A DNA stretch of 39,273 nucleotides from Wenzhouxiangella sp. (lineage in GTDB: Bacteria > Pseudomonadota > Gammaproteobacteria > Xanthomonadales > Wenzhouxiangellaceae): assembly GCA_007118895.1 (NCBI GenBank), contig SKQS01000128.1:1-39273 (forward strand). Reading direction: 5' to 3'. The notes below the pieces were generated by a model that had not been told where the DNA came from, searched no databases, and saw only the letters and a program-made list of their open reading frames with translations. Shown here piece after piece: positions 34,836 through 39,273 of the stretch. Made by a program: the position numbers and the translations under genes. Within the stretch, counting starts at the first letter, position 1. Every line of letters starts with the position of its first letter.

Positions 34836-35594
34836 ATGACAGTAAGAATCGACAAGAAGATCGTGGGTTACCAGGTCGGTGACCGCAAAAGGAAGGAAGA
34901 GCGGCGCGAGCCGGTGGCTGATAGCAGCCGCAGCAAAAAGGCCGAAATCATCCGCATGCACGAGAAACTCGAGCGGCCGGAAGGGATGGAGTGTCTGGAG
35001 GGCGCCACCTACAAGATCCGCACTCCGCTCGATGATCATGCGCTGTATGTCACCATCAACGACATCGTTTTGAATGCCGGTACCGAGCATGAGCAGCGCC
35101 GGCCGTTCGAGATCTTCATCAACTCCAAGAACATGGATCACTTCCAGTGGATCGTGGCCCTGACCCGGGTGATGTCGGCGGTGTTTCGCAAGGGTGGGGA
35201 TGTCACTTTCCTGGCCGAGGAGCTGCAGGCAGTGTTCGATCCCAAGGGCGGCTACTTCAAGCCCGGCGGCCGCTTCGTGCCGTCCATCGTGGCCGATATC
35301 GGCGCGGTGGTCGAACACCATCTGAAGCGGATCGGGCTGATCGAGCCGGATGAATTGAGCGAGCAGCAGCAGCTGCTGCTCGACCAGAAAAAGGCCGAGG
35401 CGGAGGCGAGGGAGCAGCAACTGGCGGAAAAAAAAACCCTGAATAACGCTGCCAACAACAATGGGGCCCAACAAGCCAACGAGACTTCCTATCCCGCCTC
35501 GGCCTCCTTGTGCTTCAAGTGCAACACCAAGGCAATGGTGCTGCTGGATGGCTGCAAGACCTGCCTGGCCTGCGGTTACTCCAAGTGTGGCTGA
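34836..35594 (+). CDS. nrdJb: Class II ribonucleotide reductase small part NrdJb
   Basis: The product has 252 residues. The NrdJb domain (about 45-180, with YKIRTPLDDHALYVTINDIV and DVTFLAEELQAVFDPKGGYF) is followed by a Gln/Lys/Asn-rich linker. The end is a zinc-finger tail, CFKCN...CKTCLACGYSKCG, whose last cysteines shuttle electrons to the NrdJa active site. The start at 34836 has AGGAG 9 nt upstream; the frame open to 34758 is less likely. It acts as a complex with the preceding gene product. A run of nine A lies in the linker at 35428-35436. Confidence 0.92.
   Translation: MTVRIDKKIVGYQVGDRKRKEERREPVADSSRSKKAEIIRMHEKLERPEGMECLEGATYKIRTPLDDHALYVTINDIVLNAGTEHEQRRPFEIFINSKNMDHFQWIVALTRVMSAVFRKGGDVTFLAEELQAVFDPKGGYFKPGGRFVPSIVADIGAVVEHHLKRIGLIEPDELSEQQQLLLDQKKAEAEAREQQLAEKKTLNNAANNNGAQQANETSYPASASLCFKCNTKAMVLLDGCKTCLACGYSKCG
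35428..35436 (+). other. A9 slippery run in the nrdJb linker
   Basis: Codons GAA AAA AAA ACC contain the A-AAA-AAA heptamer. A -1 shift reads AAC CCT GAA TAA. A +1 shift or loss of one A reads CCC TGA. Either slip ends translation within five codons and removes the Cys tail. Confidence 0.4.
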
Positions 35595-35615
35595 TCGGGC
35601 CCGCCCGGGCCCGAT
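35594..35615 (+). terminator. Hairpin after nrdJb
   Basis: A 9-bp stem ATCGGGCCC-GCCC-GGGCCCGAT starts at the last base of the stop codon. Only two T follow, so it may be a weak or factor-assisted terminator. Confidence 0.5.
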
Positions 35616-35681
35616 TTCGCACCGGGTAATCGACGCCCAACATTGCTATGATTGGGGGTTTGAATCATCGGAGTAACCCCC

Positions 35682-37868
35682 GTGAAACACCTCATTCCCC
35701 TGGCTGCCGGTCTGCTGTTGCTGGCCGGCTGCGCCGAAGATTCGCCGCCACCTGAGCCGGCGGAGCCCGCTGCCCCTGATACCATCGAAAGCGAAGTGGA
35801 CGAAGTCGCCGAAGACAGCAACCCGCTGCTGGAGCCGCAGCGTCTGCCGTATGCCATGCCGCCGTTTGACCGCATCGAGGCCCATCATTTCAGGTCTGCC
35901 CTCGATGAAGGGATGCGTCGCCATCGGATAGAGGTCGAACGCCTGGCCGGCAACGCCGATGAGCCCACCTTTGAAAACACCATCGTCGCCCTGGAACGTA
36001 CCGGTCAGCTGCTGGATCGTGTTCAGCGGCTTTTCTCCAACCTGGCCGGCACTCACACCAACGATGAGCTGCAGGCCATCCAGCGCGAAATGGCGCCGAA
36101 GCTTTCCGCGCACCGCGACGAGATCCTGCTCAATCGTGATCTGTTCGCCCGCATCGAGACGGTCTATCGGCAGCGCGATGAGCTGGAACTCGATGCCGAG
36201 TCCCATCGCCTGGTCGAGCGTACCTACCGAGAATTCGTGCGCGCCGGCGCCCGTCTGGACGATGAGGGCCAGGATCGCCTGCGCGACATCAACCGTGAAC
36301 TGGCCGAATTGGGCACCGAGTTCAGCCAGCGTGTGCTGGCCGGCGTCAATGCCTCGGCGCTGGTGGTGGACAGCCGCGAAAAGCTCGATGGCCTGTCCGA
36401 TTCACGCATCCAGTCGGCTGCCGGTGAAGCAGCCGATCGGGGTCTCGATGAGGGCACTTACGTCATTACTCTGCTCAACACCTCCGGTCAGCCGCCGCTG
36501 GCCTCGCTGACCAACCGTGAAATCCGGCAGCAGCTTCACGAAGCCTCACTCAATCGCGGGAGCCTGGGCGACGAGCACGACACTCGCGAGATTGTCGCCC
36601 GTGTCCTGGCGCTTCGAGCCAAGCGCGCCGAGCTGCTGGGTTATGAGACCCATGCCGATTACATTCTGGCAGAACAGACTGCCGGCAGCATCGAGGCCGT
36701 CAACGAGATGCATCGACGCATTGGTCCGGCCGCCATCGCCAGCGCACGGCGCGAGGGTGACGACCTGCAGGCACTGATCAACGAACTGGAGGACGAACCC
36801 TTCGAGCTGGCCTCCTGGGACTGGGCCTATTACACCGGAAAACTGCGCCAGCGCCGCTACGACTTTGACGAGTCGCAGATCCGACCCTACTTCGAACTCA
36901 ACAACGTGCTGGTCGATGGCGTCTTTTACTCGGCTACCCGGCTGTTCGGTATTACCTTCGTCGAACGTCCGGACCTGCCGGTCTATCACCCGGATGTGAG
37001 AATCTGGGAAGTGTTCGAGGAAAACGGCTCGCCGCTAGGGCTTTTCATCGGCGACTTCTACGCTCGCAGCACCAAGCGCGGCGGTGCCTGGATGAATTCC
37101 TACCGGATTTATTCCGATCTGTTGCCGACACCGCCGGTGGTGGGCAATCACCTCAATATCCCGAAACCGCCGGAGGGTGAGCCGACGCTGATGACCTTTG
37201 ACGAGGTCACCACCCTGTTCCACGAATTTGGCCACGCCATCCACGGCCTGTTTTCGGACGTGGCTTATCCGCGTTTCGCCGCGACTGCCGTACCGCGCGA
37301 CTTTGTCGAGTATCCCTCGCAGGTCTATGAAATGTGGGCGGTCTGGCCGGAAGTGCTGAAAAACTATGCACGCCACTACGAAACCGGCGAGTCTATTCCG
37401 TCCGAGCTGCTTGAGCGGGTGCTGGAGGCGCAGATATTCAACGAAGGCTTCCGCACCACCGAGTACCTGGCCGCCTCGATCGTCGACCAGGCACTGCACC
37501 AGCTGCCAGCCGGGCAGACGCCTTCGGCCGATGAGCTGATGGCTTTCGAGGCCAGTGTGCTGGCCGAGTGGAGCATGGATTATCCGCCGGTGCCGCCGCG
37601 CTATCGCATTCCGTATTTCTCTCACATCATGGGCGGTTATTCGGCGGGCTACTACTCCTATATCTGGAGCGAGGTGCTGGATGCCGACAGCGTGCTTTGG
37701 ATCAAGGAAAACGGTGGCCTGGATCGCGAGACCGGGCAGCACTTCCGCGACACCATCCTGTCGCGCGGTGGCAGTCGCGATGCAATGGATCTCTACCGAG
37801 AATTCGCCGGGCGCGATCCGGGCATCGAGCCCCTGCTGCAGCGGCGCGGCCTGCTTGAAGCGGATTGA
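35682..37868 (+). CDS. M3-family zinc metallopeptidase lipoprotein (Dcp/oligopeptidase-like)
   Basis: The product has 728 residues and starts with GTG (GGAG 8 nt upstream). A type II signal with lipobox LAGC (Cys17) and Ala at +2 predicts an outer-membrane lipoprotein facing the periplasm. After a Pro/Glu-rich linker comes the helical M3 fold. The zinc motif HEFGHAIH has His514, Glu515 and His518, and Glu543 in VEYPSQVYE is the third ligand; GGYSAGYYSY near the end is the substrate-binding Tyr loop. Most M3 enzymes are soluble, so the lipid anchor is notable but known in Xanthomonadales-like bacteria. It degrades short peptides. Dipeptidyl versus endopeptidase type is not decided. Confidence 0.92.
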   Translation: MKHLIPLAAGLLLLAGCAEDSPPPEPAEPAAPDTIESEVDEVAEDSNPLLEPQRLPYAMPPFDRIEAHHFRSALDEGMRRHRIEVERLAGNADEPTFENTIVALERTGQLLDRVQRLFSNLAGTHTNDELQAIQREMAPKLSAHRDEILLNRDLFARIETVYRQRDELELDAESHRLVERTYREFVRAGARLDDEGQDRLRDINRELAELGTEFSQRVLAGVNASALVVDSREKLDGLSDSRIQSAAGEAADRGLDEGTYVITLLNTSGQPPLASLTNREIRQQLHEASLNRGSLGDEHDTREIVARVLALRAKRAELLGYETHADYILAEQTAGSIEAVNEMHRRIGPAAIASARREGDDLQALINELEDEPFELASWDWAYYTGKLRQRRYDFDESQIRPYFELNNVLVDGVFYSATRLFGITFVERPDLPVYHPDVRIWEVFEENGSPLGLFIGDFYARSTKRGGAWMNSYRIYSDLLPTPPVVGNHLNIPKPPEGEPTLMTFDEVTTLFHEFGHAIHGLFSDVAYPRFAATAVPRDFVEYPSQVYEMWAVWPEVLKNYARHYETGESIPSELLERVLEAQIFNEGFRTTEYLAASIVDQALHQLPAGQTPSADELMAFEASVLAEWSMDYPPVPPRYRIPYFSHIMGGYSAGYYSYIWSEVLDADSVLWIKENGGLDRETGQHFRDTILSRGGSRDAMDLYREFAGRDPGIEPLLQRRGLLEAD

Positions 37869-37877
37869 GTTCATGAC

Positions 37878-37907
37878 GCGGGCAGCCGACGAATATCGGC
37901 TGCCCGC
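37878..37907 (+). terminator. Perfect 12-bp hairpin after the peptidase gene
   Basis: GCGGGCAGCCGA (37878-37889), loop CGAATA, TCGGCTGCCCGC (37896-37907). It starts 10 bp after the peptidase stop. The ATG at 37908 touches its right arm, which argues against that codon as a start for the next gene. No T-run follows. Confidence 0.6.
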
Positions 37908-37931
37908 ATGCTGCTGCTGGCAGCCCTGCAA

Positions 37932-38669
37932 ATGAACCGTCCGGCACCATCACGGCCTGAACCGCCTGCCTGGGCGGCGCGGATGCGGCGCCTGACCGAC
38001 TATCTCACCGCCGACTGCCTTGGCGGTCCGCGTCCCTGGAAGTTTGCCTGGGTCATCAACTTCCAGAAGGCCGGCACCTTCGTCTTTCTCGGCCTTTTGA
38101 TGTGGTGGTACGAAAACACCTCGACCGTAGCCTGGATTTACCTGGCCATGCACGGCAGCTACGGTATCGCCTGGCTGGTCAAGGATGCGAGCTTCCCCGA
38201 CCCGGCCTGGCAGCAGCGCATCACCATAGCAGGCGGCATCAATGCCTTTGCCGGCGTACTGGGTTGGTACTGGGTGTTTGGCTGGCTGCTGATTTCCGGC
38301 CATGCCGGGGGCGACTGGCCGCTGCCGGATGGCGCCTGGTTTGCACTGTGTGTCAGCCTGTGCCTGATCGGCACGGTGATCATGATTGCTGCTGATGCCC
38401 AGAAGTACTACACCCTGAAGCTTCGCCCGGGGCTGATCACCGACGGGCTGTTTCGCCATGTGCGCCACCCCAACTACACCGGCGAGATGATGATCTATGG
38501 CAGCTTCGCGCTGATGGTCTGGCACTGGTTGCCGGTACTGGTGCTGGCCTGGGTCTGGCTTGGCGTCTTCGCCGTCAATATCGTTTGCAAGGAAGCCAGC
38601 CTGTCCCGTCACCCCGGCTGGCAGGACTATCGCGCCCGTACCGGATTGCTGCTGCCGAAGCTGTTCTGA
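37932..38669 (+). CDS. Isoprenylcysteine carboxylmethyltransferase / DUF1295-like membrane protein
   Basis: The product has 245 residues with about five membrane helices (about 42-58, 63-78, 97-124, 134-155, 190-215). The family motif near the C-terminus is LRPGLITDGLFRHVRHPNYTGEM followed by YRARTG, the cofactor-binding region shared by ICMT, phospholipid methyltransferases and steroid reductases. The methyl or hydride acceptor is unknown. Start choice is uncertain: 37908 abuts a hairpin, 37932 is preferred, and 37983 (MRRLTDYL) is also possible; none has a strong ribosome site. Confidence 0.8.
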   Translation: MNRPAPSRPEPPAWAARMRRLTDYLTADCLGGPRPWKFAWVINFQKAGTFVFLGLLMWWYENTSTVAWIYLAMHGSYGIAWLVKDASFPDPAWQQRITIAGGINAFAGVLGWYWVFGWLLISGHAGGDWPLPDGAWFALCVSLCLIGTVIMIAADAQKYYTLKLRPGLITDGLFRHVRHPNYTGEMMIYGSFALMVWHWLPVLVLAWVWLGVFAVNIVCKEASLSRHPGWQDYRARTGLLLPKLF

Positions 38670-39046
38670 TCGCGCACCTGCCTGGGTATTGCGATGTTCG
38701 GTTCGTTTGGCCCCCTGAAATTCTGGAAAAACTCAATGGTTCAAGAGCACCCGGCGCAGGTCCAGGTTTCAGTTGGCACCACTATCTCGCAGCGGGGGGC
38801 ATTTGAGCGATCGCGGACTGAACGGGTGGCGGAAGCAACCCGGGAGAAGCGCCCGAACCATCCGGCACGCCAGCTGCTTGATCGAATGTGACAGGCATCC
38901 CGAAGCACTGAACCAGTCTTGCCGGAATAAGGCCACCAGATCCACAGGAATCGACCAGGCCGATCACCCGGGCTGGCCGTGAGCGGTCAGATGCCACCCG
39001 GTGCCTCCCAGCCTTACTAGTCCCTGCATAAGTATTGCCTCACTCA
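38670..39046. other. Non-coding stretch with no recognised gene
   Basis: Short open frames on both strands here (for example 38694-38891 plus, 38782-38997 minus) have no ribosome sites, no recognisable similarity and no domain pattern. Apart from the 20-bp repeat at 38990-39009 I see nothing. It may be decayed sequence next to a mobile element. Confidence 0.5.
38990..39009 (+). repeat. 20-bp dispersed repeat, copy 2
   Basis: GATGCCACCCGGTGCCTCCC matches the copy at 31499-31518 with two differences. It lies 37 bp before the terminal palindromic element. Confidence 0.45.
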
Positions 39047-39271
39047 GAGCTTCGGACGCGTTCGCTCGCAAGGCGCGCTAGCGCCGGCGTGAACGAAAGG
39101 GCGATTTTGCGCAGCAAAAAAGCCCTGTAGTGGAGCCGACAGCGCGTGAAGGCATAGTGGGCCTACGTCGAGCCAGCGGAACACGCGCCACGCCCTGCGC
39201 CACAGCGCTTCTTGCTTCGCAAATCGCACTGTGGCTTCGGGCTGCGCTGCGAGCGGGCGCGTCCGAAGCTC
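39047..39271. mobile_element. 225-bp palindromic MITE-like element at the window's right end
   Basis: Perfect 14-bp ends GAGCTTCGGACGCG (39047-39060) and its complement (39258-39271) enclose an imperfect palindrome. The block with GCGATTTTGCGCAGCAAAA (about 39101-39119) recurs inverted near 39209-39228 (GCTTCGCAAATCGC). The centre near 39160-39172 (AGTGGGCCTACG) is itself symmetric. The TAGTGGGCCTAC core resembles intergenic repeats I recall from gammaproteobacteria. It has no coding capacity. Confidence 0.65.
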
Positions 39272-39273
39272 CC

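Noticed and set aside
32994-35474. An 826-codon minus-strand frame opposite nrdJ and nrdJb
   Set aside because: Antisense shadow of two well-conserved genes; no domain, no ribosome site.
37908-37931. ATG at 37908 as start of the methyltransferase-like gene
   Set aside because: It abuts the right arm of a perfect 12-bp hairpin and has no ribosome site. The following codons (LLLAALQ) are not typical of the family, although the choice remains uncertain.

Overview
The window is GC-rich, densely coded DNA from a gammaproteobacterium. The gene set includes OxyR with both redox cysteines, PrpB/PrpC, TrmL, a split B12-dependent ribonucleotide reductase (NrdJa/NrdJb) and Lol-type lipoproteins. Together with TPR-fused Ser/Thr kinases and giant DUF11 proteins it suggests a Xanthomonadales/Wenzhouxiangellaceae-like marine or halophilic lineage. 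That placement is inference from gene content; no rRNA is present.

Layout. Positions 1-254 hold two adjacent imperfect palindromes and what looks like the end of an insertion element, which cuts off the 3' end of a secreted beta-helix protein gene (240-1271, minus). A probable operon follows: TPR Ser/Thr kinase, then two bacterial PH-domain membrane proteins (1371-6092). Next are prpB-prpC (6165-8167), converging on a three-gene minus-strand operon of an AstE/AspA-like zinc hydrolase, a PspB-like small protein and a DUF502 protein (8199-10106). Diverging from it is a four-gene GldA/GldF/GldG-like ABC system with a DUF4340 protein (10280-14825). oxyR (14885-15787) and a 1,312-residue hybrid two-component sensor with an AraC output domain (15825-19763) are on the minus strand.

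The centre is one 10.9-kb gene (20135-31027) for a secreted 3,630-residue protein made almost entirely of DUF11/isopeptide-type domains. It includes a block of five 132-residue near-copies and ends in a membrane-sorting tail. It is divergent from the hybrid sensor, and a 169-bp palindromic mobile element (19780-19948) sits in the intergenic region they share. Downstream lie a candidate small RNA (about 31192-31284), a second palindromic element (31288-31454), a hotdog thioesterase and trmL. Then comes nrdJa-nrdJb, preceded by two NrdR-box-like palindromes exactly 32 bp apart. An M3-family lipoprotein peptidase and an isoprenylcysteine-methyltransferase-like membrane protein follow. The last 225 bp are a further long palindromic element.

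How the genes may work together. Envelope and surface functions dominate: kinase with PH proteins, ABC-Gld, DUF502/PspB-like, giant adhesin-like protein, lipoprotein peptidase. The hybrid sensor is the nearest candidate regulator of the giant surface protein, but this rests on divergent orientation alone. The most noteworthy items are the giant modular protein, the candidate small RNA, the NrdR box pair, an A9 slippery run in nrdJb whose two alternative frames both stop at once, and the density of unrelated palindromic elements at gene borders.
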